Of a stretch of DNA of 55,440 bases, positions 16,931 to 27,700 are shown in pieces. A program made the translations under genes and the position numbers. The notes under the pieces are model-generated. The model saw only the letters and a list, made by a program, of their open reading frames with translations. It ran no database searches and was not told the origin of the DNA. This DNA comes from Bacteroidaceae bacterium (lineage in GTDB: Bacteria > Bacteroidota > Bacteroidia > Bacteroidales > Bacteroidaceae), in NCBI GenBank assembly GCA_017646665.1, contig JAGCMB010000011.1:1-55440 (forward strand), read 5' to 3'. The stretch's first letter is position 1, and each line of letters starts with the position of its first letter.

Positions 16931-19618
16931 ATGAATATGGGGAAAATGATGCGTAATAAAGTGCATAATAATAAAGTGCAAGGCAGTGAGGGTGAGTCTT
17001 CAATAAATATTGGCGAGTTGAAAGGGATTCCTTCGTTTCTTAATTGGAATTTGTTTGCAATACTCTTTTTTGTAGTAGTTTGGGCGTTGCTTGCATTTTA
17101 TGAGCCGGCACTTCTTTTTCGTGTGAACGAGTTGTCGGGCTTTTTGTTTGATGACCAATATTACAGCGAGATGCTGTTGATGCCGGCGGGAATCCTCTAT
17201 TATGCTGCAAGTTTTCTTGTGCAGTTCTTTTATATTCCGGTGTTGGGCGCTACAATTTATGTCGCACTGCTTGCACTTGTGTATTGGCTCACTTACAAGG
17301 CCTTTGATATCTTGCCGAAGCACAGACTGTTGGCGATGTTGCCTGTCGTGGCATTGCTTGTTTCCAATACACAGCTTGGCTATTGGATATTCTACCTGAA
17401 AATACCCGGATACTACTATGTGGCATTGCTTGGAGTGCTGGTTTCTTTGTTGGCAATCTGGGCTGTGAAGAAAACTCACGTTTTTATAAGACCGCTTCTC
17501 ATAGCGGCCTGGATATATTTTGCCTATCCCTGCATTGGTGTCTACGCATTGGTCTCGGGTGTCATAATGGGCGTTCATTGGCTTTGCTGTTCAATTGGGA
17601 AAAAGCAGGCTACTTCGTGGATTGTCTACTCGTCGGCGGTGATGGTCGGGGCTGTTGTCCTGGCTTGTGCCGTTCCTAAAATATATTATAAACGTTATAC
17701 TACAGTGCCATTAGAGGAGGTGTACACGGTCGGTCTTCCCGTTTCGCAATGGAAAAGTGAACACGTCCCTAATAATGAGGATAAGGAAAAGGTCGTATCA
17801 ATAATTGCCGACGTGAATGGACGCGTGGGATATCCGGCAGAAAAGGTGCTGACCAAATTTATAATAAGTGTCGACGGCAGTTTCTCGCAAAAGGCAATCA
17901 ATACTGCCAAGAGCGACCTCTTTGCAAGTGTTGACATCAACTGTCCGAAGGATGGCAAAATATATACGTTTGTGTTTGTCGGAAAGGATGGCGGCGAGCA
18001 TTATCTCAACGCCGCCGGTGGCAAAATATCCATTGTTGCCAAAGAAAAGGACGCTGTAATCCCAAAGACGGGACATTTTGTCTGTGTGGCAGACGAGAAA
18101 ATCAAGGAGCTTATTTCGTTCAAGACTTTGGATGGCAAATATCTTACCTGGAACAAACAGCAGGGTGTTGACGGTGAAAAATATTATGTTGACTTGGTTG
18201 CATCGCCTTCAGATGGAAATTCCCGATGTGCGGTTGTGAAGATGAAAAAGAGTGATAAGGTGTGCGTTGCCGATGATTCAGAACTCTTTGGTCTTGTCAA
18301 TCTGCTCATATTGAATAGTGAGATGCCTGCAAACGCAGCGCCTGTGCCACTTTTCGTTGCAGGGCTCGGCAATGGAGGTCCGATGGGCTCTTCTTCGGCT
18401 GTGCTTAATGATGAACATACCTCTGCAATACGCATTGACGAAGTAGGCTTTGAACCAAAACCGTTGACTCTGACTATGCAGGACAGGTCTATGTGGTACG
18501 AGGTGAAGGTGTACTGGATTCCATTCTTTGTATTGCTTGTTTCGTTTGTCGTGCTGGCTGTGCTGCCGCTATTCTCGCGTTGCGGATATACGGTACCGGT
18601 TATGATGCAAAATATCGTTTATCTGCTTGTTGCATTGCTGATGGTTGGTTTTACATATCTGTTCTGGTATAATAATGAGAACTTCCGGATAGAAAACGAA
18701 CAGAACAGGGCTATGTGGGACGAGGACTGGAAAAAGGTCGCTGAATTGGCGCAAAAACCCGACGTTCCAACCCGTCAAGTGGTGTTGAACAAGAATATAG
18801 CCCTTCTCAAACTAGGACGTCTGGGCAATGAGATGTTCACCTACCCCGAAGGCAGTGCCGATATTGAGGCTTCCATTCCTGTAAGGCTGGCTCAAACAGG
18901 CGGTAAAATGGCCTATTATCAATATGGCAAGTTCAATTTCTGCTATCGTTGGTGTGTCGAGGACGCGGTGGAGTATGGCTGGAGGTTTGAGTATCTTAAA
19001 CACGCTGTGCGCTCGATGCTGCTTTCGGGTGAGTATAGGCTTGCCGAGAGGTATATAAACATCCTGAAACATACAATGTTCTATGCCGATTGGGCCTGTG
19101 AAATGGAGAAATATGTACAGAATCCGGAGCTGATTGCCCGCAACAGGGATTTTGCTATTCCTGTCAGCCTTACTTGTTATAATGATTTTCTCGATGTGGA
19201 TGAATCCTATGTCGAGGCTTATTTGACAAAGAATATGACAAACGCTACCGAGAATATGTCGAAACCGTATGTCGAGGCTGCCTTGGCATCTGCGCTGACG
19301 CGTAAGGACTCTAAGTCTTTTTGGTTCTTTATAAACTACTATGTTAATGAATTCAAGCTTAATTCGTTGCCCAAGCATTTCCAGGAGGCTGTGCTGCTCT
19401 TTATGAATGTCGACAAGGGACGTACAGTGCAGGTTCCCAAAGCCTTTTTGGATAAATTTATCTCCAAGGGAACCAATAGCAAGATGACGAAATTTATGCA
19501 GCATGTGTCGCGCCATAAGGGAATGAGCGAGGCGGAAATGGCTCCCTACTTCAAGGATGATTTCGGAGATACATATTTCTATTTCTACTTCTTCGTACGT
19601 AATATAAAGACAAATTGA
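16931..19618 (+). CDS. DUF6057-like polytopic membrane protein with internal soluble domain
   Basis: An 895-residue protein of unknown function. Residues about 37-250 contain several hydrophobic helices (ILFFVVVWALLAFYEPALLF, ILYYAASFLVQFFYI, LLAMLPVVALLVS and others). A soluble segment of about 270 residues follows (about 255-525), with beta-rich stretches such as GEHYLNAAGGKISIV and FKTLDGKYLTWNK, reminiscent of beta-trefoil repeats. Two more helices come at about 530-590, then a C-terminal helical part that looks TPR-like (EDWKKVAELAQKPD, NKNIALLKLGRLG). The shape matches DUF6057 proteins of Bacteroidota, but the inserted domain makes it longer than I would expect. Alternative starts at 16937 and 16946 are possible. 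It is followed 21 bp later by a heme-motif propeller lipoprotein gene. Confidence 0.8.
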   Translation: MNMGKMMRNKVHNNKVQGSEGESSINIGELKGIPSFLNWNLFAILFFVVVWALLAFYEPALLFRVNELSGFLFDDQYYSEMLLMPAGILYYAASFLVQFFYIPVLGATIYVALLALVYWLTYKAFDILPKHRLLAMLPVVALLVSNTQLGYWIFYLKIPGYYYVALLGVLVSLLAIWAVKKTHVFIRPLLIAAWIYFAYPCIGVYALVSGVIMGVHWLCCSIGKKQATSWIVYSSAVMVGAVVLACAVPKIYYKRYTTVPLEEVYTVGLPVSQWKSEHVPNNEDKEKVVSIIADVNGRVGYPAEKVLTKFIISVDGSFSQKAINTAKSDLFASVDINCPKDGKIYTFVFVGKDGGEHYLNAAGGKISIVAKEKDAVIPKTGHFVCVADEKIKELISFKTLDGKYLTWNKQQGVDGEKYYVDLVASPSDGNSRCAVVKMKKSDKVCVADDSELFGLVNLLILNSEMPANAAPVPLFVAGLGNGGPMGSSSAVLNDEHTSAIRIDEVGFEPKPLTLTMQDRSMWYEVKVYWIPFFVLLVSFVVLAVLPLFSRCGYTVPVMMQNIVYLLVALLMVGFTYLFWYNNENFRIENEQNRAMWDEDWKKVAELAQKPDVPTRQVVLNKNIALLKLGRLGNEMFTYPEGSADIEASIPVRLAQTGGKMAYYQYGKFNFCYRWCVEDAVEYGWRFEYLKHAVRSMLLSGEYRLAERYINILKHTMFYADWACEMEKYVQNPELIARNRDFAIPVSLTCYNDFLDVDESYVEAYLTKNMTNATENMSKPYVEAALASALTRKDSKSFWFFINYYVNEFKLNSLPKHFQEAVLLFMNVDKGRTVQVPKAFLDKFISKGTNSKMTKFMQHVSRHKGMSEAEMAPYFKDDFGDTYFYFYFFVRNIKTN

Positions 19619-19639
19619 TTTGTGTAAAGGTTGCTGGTT

Positions 19640-21148
19640 ATGAAAGGATTTTATAAATACTTGATTATTACGATATTGCTTGTATGCGCCGCGTGCTCTT
19701 CGGATGTTCCGACTCTCCCGGCGAAATATACTCCTGTTGCTGAAAGGCCTGCGATATACCCCGACTACTATGATGTTGTGGTGCCTTGTAATATTGCTCC
19801 TCTTACATTTGGAATAAGGGAAGAGGGGGATGATTTCGTTACCTGTTTCAAGGTCGGTGACAAGACTCTGCTTTGTGGTGGCCGCGAGGTCGCTCCTGCT
19901 GTTGACGAATGGCACTCATTCATTATGCAGGCGGTGGGTGAAACTGTTGAGGTCGAGGTATATTCAAATGATGCCGGTGCATGGAAAAAGTATAAGCCAT
20001 TTACAATAGTGGTGTCTGCCGATAGTATTGACAGGTATATCTCGTACCGATTGATACCTCCATCGTATGTGGCTTATGAAAAACTGACAATCTCACAGCG
20101 CGACTTGTCGAACTTTGACGAAACGGTTATATACAACAATAAGTTCGTGTCGTCGGAACCCGACGGGCAATGCATCAACTGTCACGCTTACAAGAACTAC
20201 AAGACCGACAATATGCAGTTCCACGTGCGTCAGCATCTTGGTGGAACGGTGTTTGTGCATAATGGCAAGGCCAAGAAGGTGAATATGAAAACCGATTCTA
20301 CAATATCTGCTGGTGTTTACCCGTTCTTTAACCCCAAGTACGATGTTGTTGCCTATTCGGTAAATAATACAGGACAGATTTTCCACACGAAAAACCCGAA
20401 CAAGGTAGAGGTTCAGGACCAGGCGAGTGATGTCATAATCTATGACCCGGTGAGGGAGGTTGTTTCGCACGTGGCAAACGACCCCGACTGTCTTGAGGTG
20501 TTCCCTGCGTGGTCGCCCGATGGCAAGATGCTCTACTATTGCTCGGCATATTTCCCGAAGCACAACGATATTCCTCATGTTGAAAATATGATACGCAACT
20601 ACAAGGATATAAAATATGATGTGCTGCGTCGTCCCTGGAATCCCGAGACAGGTGAATTCGGTGCTGTGGACACTGTTTTTGCAGCATCGTCGTTAGGCAA
20701 GAGTGCGACATTCCCACGTATCTCTCCTTGTGGCCGTTATTTGCTGTTCGCTTTGGCCGAGTATGGCTGTTTCCATATTTGGCACAAGGATGCCGACCTC
20801 TATGTAATGGATTTGAAATCAAAGGATTACTTTCCTCTTGAAAAAGCCAATTCCGAATTCCCCGAGAGCTATCATTCTTGGAGTAGCACAGGCAAGTGGA
20901 TACTCTTTGCCAGTCGTCGTGATGATACCAATTACAGCCGTCTGTATATAGCTCATATCAATGATGACGGAACGAGTGACAAGGCTTTTCTGTTGCCACA
21001 GAAAGAGAGCGAATACTACGACTTTTTTGACAGGTCGTATAATGTTCCGGAGTTTATGGTTGAGCCGGTTTCCATAACCCCGCACGAGTTTGTCGAGGTT
21101 GTTAAAGGCGAGGCTGTAAATGTTAAATATTCTTCCGATTTTAAATGA
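19640..21148 (+). CDS. Beta-propeller (PD40/TolB-like) lipoprotein with CxxCH heme motif
   Basis: Starting at the ATG at 19640 (preferred over TTG at 19631), this is a 502-residue envelope protein. The signal peptide MKGFYKYLIITILLVCAAC places lipidation at Cys16 or Cys19. An N-terminal beta domain (about 40-150) is followed by DGQCINCHAY, a CxxCH motif at residues 178-182 that could hold a c-type heme. Nearby histidines in MQFHVRQHLGG might serve as the other ligand. After that come PD40/WD40-like blades: GVYPFFNPKYDVVAYS, FPAWSPDGKMLYYCS, FPRISPCGRYLLFAL and YHSWSSTGKWILFASR. Function is unknown. Its pairing with the DUF6057-like gene suggests a shared envelope complex; that is inference. 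A terminator follows. Confidence 0.85.
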   Translation: MKGFYKYLIITILLVCAACSSDVPTLPAKYTPVAERPAIYPDYYDVVVPCNIAPLTFGIREEGDDFVTCFKVGDKTLLCGGREVAPAVDEWHSFIMQAVGETVEVEVYSNDAGAWKKYKPFTIVVSADSIDRYISYRLIPPSYVAYEKLTISQRDLSNFDETVIYNNKFVSSEPDGQCINCHAYKNYKTDNMQFHVRQHLGGTVFVHNGKAKKVNMKTDSTISAGVYPFFNPKYDVVAYSVNNTGQIFHTKNPNKVEVQDQASDVIIYDPVREVVSHVANDPDCLEVFPAWSPDGKMLYYCSAYFPKHNDIPHVENMIRNYKDIKYDVLRRPWNPETGEFGAVDTVFAASSLGKSATFPRISPCGRYLLFALAEYGCFHIWHKDADLYVMDLKSKDYFPLEKANSEFPESYHSWSSTGKWILFASRRDDTNYSRLYIAHINDDGTSDKAFLLPQKESEYYDFFDRSYNVPEFMVEPVSITPHEFVEVVKGEAVNVKYSSDFK

Positions 21149-21188
21149 TATTTTAACAAATATGTGTTAAAAACATTAAAAAGGACTT

Positions 21189-21235
21189 TTCCCCGTTTTT
21201 TTGCGTTTTTTGCATTAAAACGGGGAATTTTCTTT
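21189..21235 (+). terminator. Terminator after the propeller gene
   Basis: TTCCCCGTTTT (21189-21199) pairs with AAAACGGGGAA (21217-21227), giving an 11-bp stem around a T-rich loop and followed by TTTTCTTTT. It closes the SlyD-aroC-DUF6057-propeller run. Confidence 0.75.
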
Positions 21236-21280
21236 TGTGGAATGTAAAAAAACATTCTTGCTACCGAAAAAAAAAAGCGA

Positions 21281-21315
21281 TTTGTGCGAAAATTTATTTA
21301 AAAGTCTTATTTTTG
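21281..21315 (+). promoter_or_regulatory. Candidate promoter of the FAS1/SusCD operon
   Basis: TATTTTTG (21308-21315) fits the -7 consensus. TTTG at 21281-21284 is 23 bp upstream, longer than the usual 19-20. The leader to the chosen start at 21396 would be about 75 nt. Confidence 0.45.
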
Positions 21316-21395
21316 CACGTTAACTATGGGGTTAATGCACCTTATTGTGAGATATGTGGAAAAAACAAAAAATAATAATTAATAATTTTGTAGTT

Positions 21396-24300
21396 ATGTT
21401 TAAACACCGTTTAACTGATTTTTGCGTATCGTTGCTCTTTGCGACGTTTATGCTTTTTGTCGGTGGTTCACTGCAGTCGTGTCAGGATTGGCTTGATGTA
21501 TATCCTTACGACAACCCGGGTGACCCCGAGTGGTTGGGAGCAAGTGTTTACGATTTCTTGAAGAAAGGAACCGCAGATCACAGCTATACCAACTACATTG
21601 CTATTATCGACAGTTTGGGCGAGAAAGAGGCTCTTGCACACACGGGTAGCAAAACATTGTTCGTTGCCGATGACGAAGCGTTTGAACGTTTCTTTAATGA
21701 TGGTAACAACGTGTGGGGCGTGACAAGTGTCGGCGAGATGTCAAGGGCTCAAATGAAGACAATCCTCTACAATTCGATGCTTGACAATGCAATGTTGCTT
21801 GATATGCTTTCAAGTACCGGAGTGCAGACAAATCAGGAAGGAACTTGTCTTCGCCGTTGGTCTTCTGCCAAAGTTGTGGATACAATTCCTCTCGTGAATG
21901 GAAACTCAATGCAGTATCACAAAAGTTGGCCTACATACAACAAGTATTGGGATGTGCTGCGTGGCAAGGGAAGAACCGAGAATGTCCGTCTTGCAATGGA
22001 CGGCTCAAGATCGATGATGGTTCACTTCCTCGGTGACTATTTGAGAAAGAGCAACATCAAGGCATCTGATATTGAATTCCTTTTCAAGAAGAAGGGTGAG
22101 GTGATAAAGACATTTGTTGACGGTGATGCATTTATCTTCGGCAATAAGCTCGTTGCCAGCGGTGTTGATGCAGGAACATTCTCTGATGATACAATGACCA
22201 TCACTTGCAAGAACGGTTATATCTATCGTATGGATGAGCTTCTTTTGCCACCATCAAATATGGCAGATGAGCTCCGCAAGCATCCTGATACCAGAATCTT
22301 CAGCCACTTGCTCGACCGTTTCTGTATTCCGGTGTATGACGACGTCCTTTCAAAGGAATTCAACGCCCTTTACAAATCAAATGACAGCGTCTTCAAGCTC
22401 CGTTACTTTACCGACTCATACACCTCGCATCCAATGTTGGAAACAGCCAACAGCAATCCGTCAAGCGAGGAGCGACTGAATTTTGACCCGGGTCAGAACA
22501 ATTTGGGAACATCTTCTTCAATGGCCGAGGATATGGCGGCAATGTTCGTTCCAAACGACGCGTCTTTGTATGAGTATTTTGCAAATCCTGACAGTGCAGG
22601 TCACTTCCTTCTGTCACGTTTTGCTCCAACAGTTGAGGTTAACGATTATGAGAGCCTGATGTCGGCACTTGATAGTGTACCACAGAAGAATATCGCTCCT
22701 TTCCTCAACAACTTGATGAAGTCGTCTTTCTCAAAGACTGTGTTGAGCAAATTTGACAAGATTGTGGATGATGCAAACGAGTTGATGAACATTAAGGGTG
22801 AACACGTGGACGAATGCGTTATTGCAAACAACGGTGTTATATATATATTGAACAACGTATTCGGTCCGGGTGCTTATCAGGCGGTTTCAGCTCCAACACT
22901 TGTATTTGATAATATGGGCGTTATGCGTAATGTAATCAATCAGTTGCGCTACGACTACTATTTGTTGGCTATGGATGCCAACTATACATTCATCGTTCCC
23001 GATGACAACCATTTTGTATATTACGATCCTCTTACTGCATCATCTTCGCAGCCTAAGGTTTATTCATTCCATTATGACACAAATAAGCCCAAGGCAAACG
23101 GTGCATTGATGTTTTGGTCAGATGTATATGTGTATAATCCTAACACATATCAGTTGGTTGATACATTGACCGAGCAGGAGTATAGTGTTGGCGGTACACA
23201 GTTCGGCGGCATAACATCTTTTGCTGCTAACCGTTTCACCGACTTGATGGAATACCTTATTATAGTACACGATGACGAACAGGGTATCTATTCGGGTAAC
23301 AAATATTTCCAGACAAAGGGATATGCTACTATAAAAATTGATGCTACTGACCCCAACAATATCAAGATGTATGGTGGTGAGCAGCTCGAAAGAGGTACAC
23401 ACGTAGCTGTTTCAAGTGTAAACAACCAGAAGAATGGTGTTACATATTGTACTGTACCAGGTGAAGAGAACACTCCCGGATACTTACATTCTGCAATCCC
23501 GACACCTCCAACAAAGTCTGTGTTCACAAACTTGCAGCAGCAAGCAACTAGTGATCACGACCTCTTCTATGAATTCTTTAATTTGTGTTATCCTGGTGAC
23601 GACTATGCATCAAGCGATGCAGAGGGTCTGTTGAGAATTGTGTTCAACATCACCAAGAATACAGTGTTGCAGGATACTGCTGAGCGTTACTCTATCTTCT
23701 ATACAAATACAGAGGATGTTAGTGCCTATACAAAGAATACAATTCCTTTCTTCAATATCTATCACTACACAGTGTATGCTCCTTCAAACAGTTCGATATT
23801 GGAGATGTACGACCGTGGTCTTCCTACCTGGGCACAGGTTAGAGAAGTTGCCGAGGCCGGCAATAAGGCTAAGGCGGCTTCAATGTTGCGCTCAATAATT
23901 AATTTTGCAAAATATCACTTCCAGGATAACTCTGTGTATGTTGACAATGCCGAGATCAAGACTATAGATCCTATTACCGGCCAGCCTGTCTACAACAAGA
24001 AGTTTACAACAGCCGTGATTAATGAGAAGACAAACCGTTTCTACGACCTGGTGCTCTCAAGTGAAGGCAACACCATTGCAATCCAGGATAATATGGGCAA
24101 TGTGAGAAGGGTTGTGACATCGGGCGTCGAGAATAAGGATTGGAACATCATGTGTCGCGATAACGTATACGAATCTGGTGGCAAGGGTCCTTCTGCAAAC
24201 CTGAATAACTACGAGTCGTCATCATTTACAGTGTTGCATCCAATTGACGGCGTTCTTCTTAACGAGTCAATGTTTGGTTATGATGGACGCTTCAAGCGTT

Positions 24301-24722
24301 TTGCAAAGACCGGTGCGACTGTTGATACAATGTACGTTGACGGAACAGGTGCCGTTGACGTGGATGGCAGAAACTACTATTTGATAGCAAAGCTTGGCAA
24401 TATAAAGATTGCTAATGCCGATGGCGTTCAGGAAATCCACAAGGCCGGCTACCTGATGAAAACTCTACCTGAAACACATAATGATTACGATGCATCATTG
24501 ACACGCGAGGCACTTATTGTAAGTGAGAGCCAGAATGTCCTTGTTACCGACGAAGGCTATTGGGTCAAGGAGGTAAAGGATAAGGACAATGTCGTGTCTT
24601 ATGAGTATGCAACCAAAGAGGAGAATGGCAGCATATATATGATAAGGTATAATAATGATGCTACTGTTAAAGAGAAAGTAAAGATAGGTGAGGCTACTCC
24701 AGAAGAGGGTAGTGTCAACTAA
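21396..24722 (+). CDS. Large FAS1 (fasciclin) domain lipoprotein
   Basis: From the ATG at 21396 (14 codons into the longest frame) the protein has 1108 residues. It starts with a lipoprotein signal ending GGSLQSC (Cys29), followed by QDWLDVYPYDNPGDP. Several FAS1-like units can be seen. One begins SVYDFLKKG near residue 55 with KTLFVADDEAFERFF and MKTILYNSMLDNAM. Another has AAMFVPNDASLYEYF, DECVIANNGVIYILNNVFGP and YTFIVPDDNHF. A later one has YTVYAPSNSSILEMY and FTVLHPIDGVLL. FAS1 domains usually mediate adhesion or ligand contact at cell surfaces. It is first in the FAS1-SusC-SusD operon and is probably displayed on the outer membrane. It is much larger than typical bacterial FAS1 proteins; the ligand is unknown. 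Confidence 0.86.
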   Translation: MFKHRLTDFCVSLLFATFMLFVGGSLQSCQDWLDVYPYDNPGDPEWLGASVYDFLKKGTADHSYTNYIAIIDSLGEKEALAHTGSKTLFVADDEAFERFFNDGNNVWGVTSVGEMSRAQMKTILYNSMLDNAMLLDMLSSTGVQTNQEGTCLRRWSSAKVVDTIPLVNGNSMQYHKSWPTYNKYWDVLRGKGRTENVRLAMDGSRSMMVHFLGDYLRKSNIKASDIEFLFKKKGEVIKTFVDGDAFIFGNKLVASGVDAGTFSDDTMTITCKNGYIYRMDELLLPPSNMADELRKHPDTRIFSHLLDRFCIPVYDDVLSKEFNALYKSNDSVFKLRYFTDSYTSHPMLETANSNPSSEERLNFDPGQNNLGTSSSMAEDMAAMFVPNDASLYEYFANPDSAGHFLLSRFAPTVEVNDYESLMSALDSVPQKNIAPFLNNLMKSSFSKTVLSKFDKIVDDANELMNIKGEHVDECVIANNGVIYILNNVFGPGAYQAVSAPTLVFDNMGVMRNVINQLRYDYYLLAMDANYTFIVPDDNHFVYYDPLTASSSQPKVYSFHYDTNKPKANGALMFWSDVYVYNPNTYQLVDTLTEQEYSVGGTQFGGITSFAANRFTDLMEYLIIVHDDEQGIYSGNKYFQTKGYATIKIDATDPNNIKMYGGEQLERGTHVAVSSVNNQKNGVTYCTVPGEENTPGYLHSAIPTPPTKSVFTNLQQQATSDHDLFYEFFNLCYPGDDYASSDAEGLLRIVFNITKNTVLQDTAERYSIFYTNTEDVSAYTKNTIPFFNIYHYTVYAPSNSSILEMYDRGLPTWAQVREVAEAGNKAKAASMLRSIINFAKYHFQDNSVYVDNAEIKTIDPITGQPVYNKKFTTAVINEKTNRFYDLVLSSEGNTIAIQDNMGNVRRVVTSGVENKDWNIMCRDNVYESGGKGPSANLNNYESSSFTVLHPIDGVLLNESMFGYDGRFKRFAKTGATVDTMYVDGTGAVDVDGRNYYLIAKLGNIKIANADGVQEIHKAGYLMKTLPETHNDYDASLTREALIVSESQNVLVTDEGYWVKEVKDKDNVVSYEYATKEENGSIYMIRYNNDATVKEKVKIGEATPEEGSVN

Positions 24723-24749
24723 TGGTGATGTAGAAAAAACATAATAGCT

Positions 24750-27700
24750 ATGATAAAAATAAAGCATTTATTTATGCTCGTGCTTTTCTGCTTGGTAAGC
24801 AGTAGCGTTTTTGCACAAAAAAGTGCGAGAATTTCGGGTACGATTACAAGTGACGCCGAAGGTCCGCTGATTATGGTGAACGTCACCGAGCGCGACAACA
24901 GCAATCGTATCATCGAGGCTTGTGTTACTGACTTTGAGGGTAACTTCTCAATGGTTGTAAAGAATACAAGCAATATTCTTGAGATTTCTTACGTGGGTTA
25001 TAAGACCCAGCGTATTGAAATTGGTAACCGCACCGTCTTTAATATAAAGATGGTCGAGGACAATATGCTTGAAACGGTTGATATCGTTGCCGAGCAGCGT
25101 TCTCGTTCAGGTGGTCTTGATATTCTTGAACGTGAGATGACTCACGCTACCCAAAAGATCAGTATGGACGAAATGGACGGTCTTTCATTTGCATCTGTAG
25201 ATGAGGCTCTCCAGGGACAGATTGCCGGTCTTGACGTCGTGTTCAACTCTGGTGACGTCGGTTCAGGAACACAGATGCGTCTTCGTGGTAACTCAACACT
25301 CGACGGTGATGCAACACCGCTTATCGTTGTCGATGACAACATCTTCGAGGTAGATGAGGGTGCTTTCAGTTTTGAGGATGCAACAAATGAGAGCTTCGCT
25401 GAGCTTTTGATGATTAACACCGAGGATATTGCCGAAATTGAGGTTTTGAAGGATGCTGCATCTTGTGCCGTTTGGGGTTCACGTGGTGCCAATGGTGTCA
25501 TCAAGATCAAGACAAAACGTGGTAAGCGTGGTCCTACACGTGTGAACTTCTCATATAAGTTCAAGGATAAATGGACTCCAAGCGGTTATAACCTGCTCAA
25601 TGGTGACGACTATACCATGCTCATCAAGCAGGCGCTCTTCAATGTGAACCAGGTGGGTGTTGATATCCCTGAGCTCAACTACGACCAGACCTTCCCCGAA
25701 TATCAGAACTATAACAATAACACCGATTGGGTTGATGCCGTTTCACAACATGGTTACAGAAATGAATACAACCTCAATATCAACGGTGGTGGTGAGAAGG
25801 CTACATTCCGTATTTCAGGAGGTTTCTCAAATGAAACCGGTCAGGTGATTGGCCAGAACCTCAATAGCTTCACATCCCGTTTGGCTCTTGACTACTATGT
25901 TTCAGCACGTATCAAGGTTATCGCTGACTTCGCTTTCTCATATACAAAGCAGAGAAGAAATACAATGGACTTGCTCTATAACTCGTTGCTTATGATGCCT
26001 AATATGAGTATCTATAATCAAGATTCTCTTGGCAATAATACTGACGAGTATTATGCAATGCTCAAGTATTCAAGCCCTAACCAGTTGCAGAGCGCAATGC
26101 AGGGACGTAAGAACCCTATTGCAGTCGGTGATTTGGCGCAGTATCATACCGAGAACTACAGTATTAACCCACAGATTACATTCGAGTACAATCTGCTCGG
26201 TCTTGAGGACAATGAAACACAGCTCAAGTACCGTGGTATGGTAAACCTCAATGCATCAACATACTCTGGTAGTGTCTACACTCCGGCTGCTTTGTCTACC
26301 GATGACTGGACATCCAACGACAAGAACAAGTCACAATCTGATGACAGCAAGAGCCTTGGCTTTACAACACGTCATCAATTGATTTTCACCCCATATTTGG
26401 GTAGCAGTGACCATTATATGACAATGAACGCGCAGTTCGAGTTGTCAACAGGTTCGGGTAACTCACAGAACTCAACAGCGGTGGGTTTGCCAACAGGTAA
26501 CATCAGCAGTTCTACAATTGGTGCCAAGTTGACTGGCTCGGGAACAAGCAAGTGGGAAAGCCGCAATATCAGCTTCGTATTCGATGCCCACTACTCATAT
26601 AAATCAAAATACTCTTTGCGTCTTGCTGTTCGTGGTGAGGGTAACACCGCTATGGGTGACGACAGAAAATGGGCGGCATATCCGTCAATCTCTGCTCGAT
26701 GGAACATTATCGACGAATCTTGGATGCAATGGGCAAAACCATATTTGAGTATGTTGTCAATCCGTCCTGGCTTCGGTATGGACGGTCACGCTCCTGGTTC
26801 AAATGCTACATTCAACAGCTACTCTAATTTCGGATATAGCTATTTGGGTATGGCCGGATTCCAGATGGACGGTATTCGTTTGACCGACCTTCGCCGTTCG
26901 GACAAGCGTGAGTGGAACATCGGTTCTGACTTCGGTTTCTTCGATGGTCTGTTGACCGGTGCGTTCAACTACTATCACGGTACAACATACGATAATATCA
27001 TCAGTAACTACCGTCTGCCTTCAACAACAGGTTATTCTTCTCTTAAATACAAGAACTCAGGTACTTTGAGAAACTATGGTTGGGAGTTGAATATGAACCT
27101 TAACAATGTAAAATTGGCTAAGGACTTCTCATTGTCAATGTACTTTAACATCGGTAACAACTTCAACGAAATTCTTGAACTCGAGGAGGCTTATCTTGAT
27201 GAGAAGAACGGAAAGTATGAAGAACCATCGAACTCAAAATATCTCCCACGTATCCAGATAGGTAACCCAAGTGGTGCTATCTATGGTTTCCGCTATAAGG
27301 GTGTTTACCGTTATAGCTACAAGAACTGGGAGAAGGCTCTTGCCGAGGAAGAGGCTGGACGCAATGGTACCTGTCCTATTGTACGCGATGCCGAAGGCAA
27401 CGTCGTATATGAGGCAAATGGCCAGCCAAAGAAACTCGTTCTCTTCTATGACAACGAAGAGGAGAAGTCTTATTACGAGTTCAAGGGTGGTGATGCTATC
27501 TATGAGGATATAAACAAGGACGGTACAATCAACCAGCTTGATATTGTTTATCTTGGTAATTCAAACCCTGCAGCTCAGGGTGGTTTCGGTTTGACCTTGC
27601 GTTACAAGAAGTGGTCTTTGAGAACATCGTTCACATATCGTTGGGATGTTGACGTTGTGAATAGCTCACGTATGGCTTTTGAGAATATGTCATCATTTGA

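Noticed and set aside
18812-19915. 367-aa minus-strand ORF across the DUF6057-like and propeller genes
   Set aside because: It runs antisense over the junction of two supported genes, has no domain or signal, and its composition (His/Arg/Ile-rich) is typical of a shadow frame.
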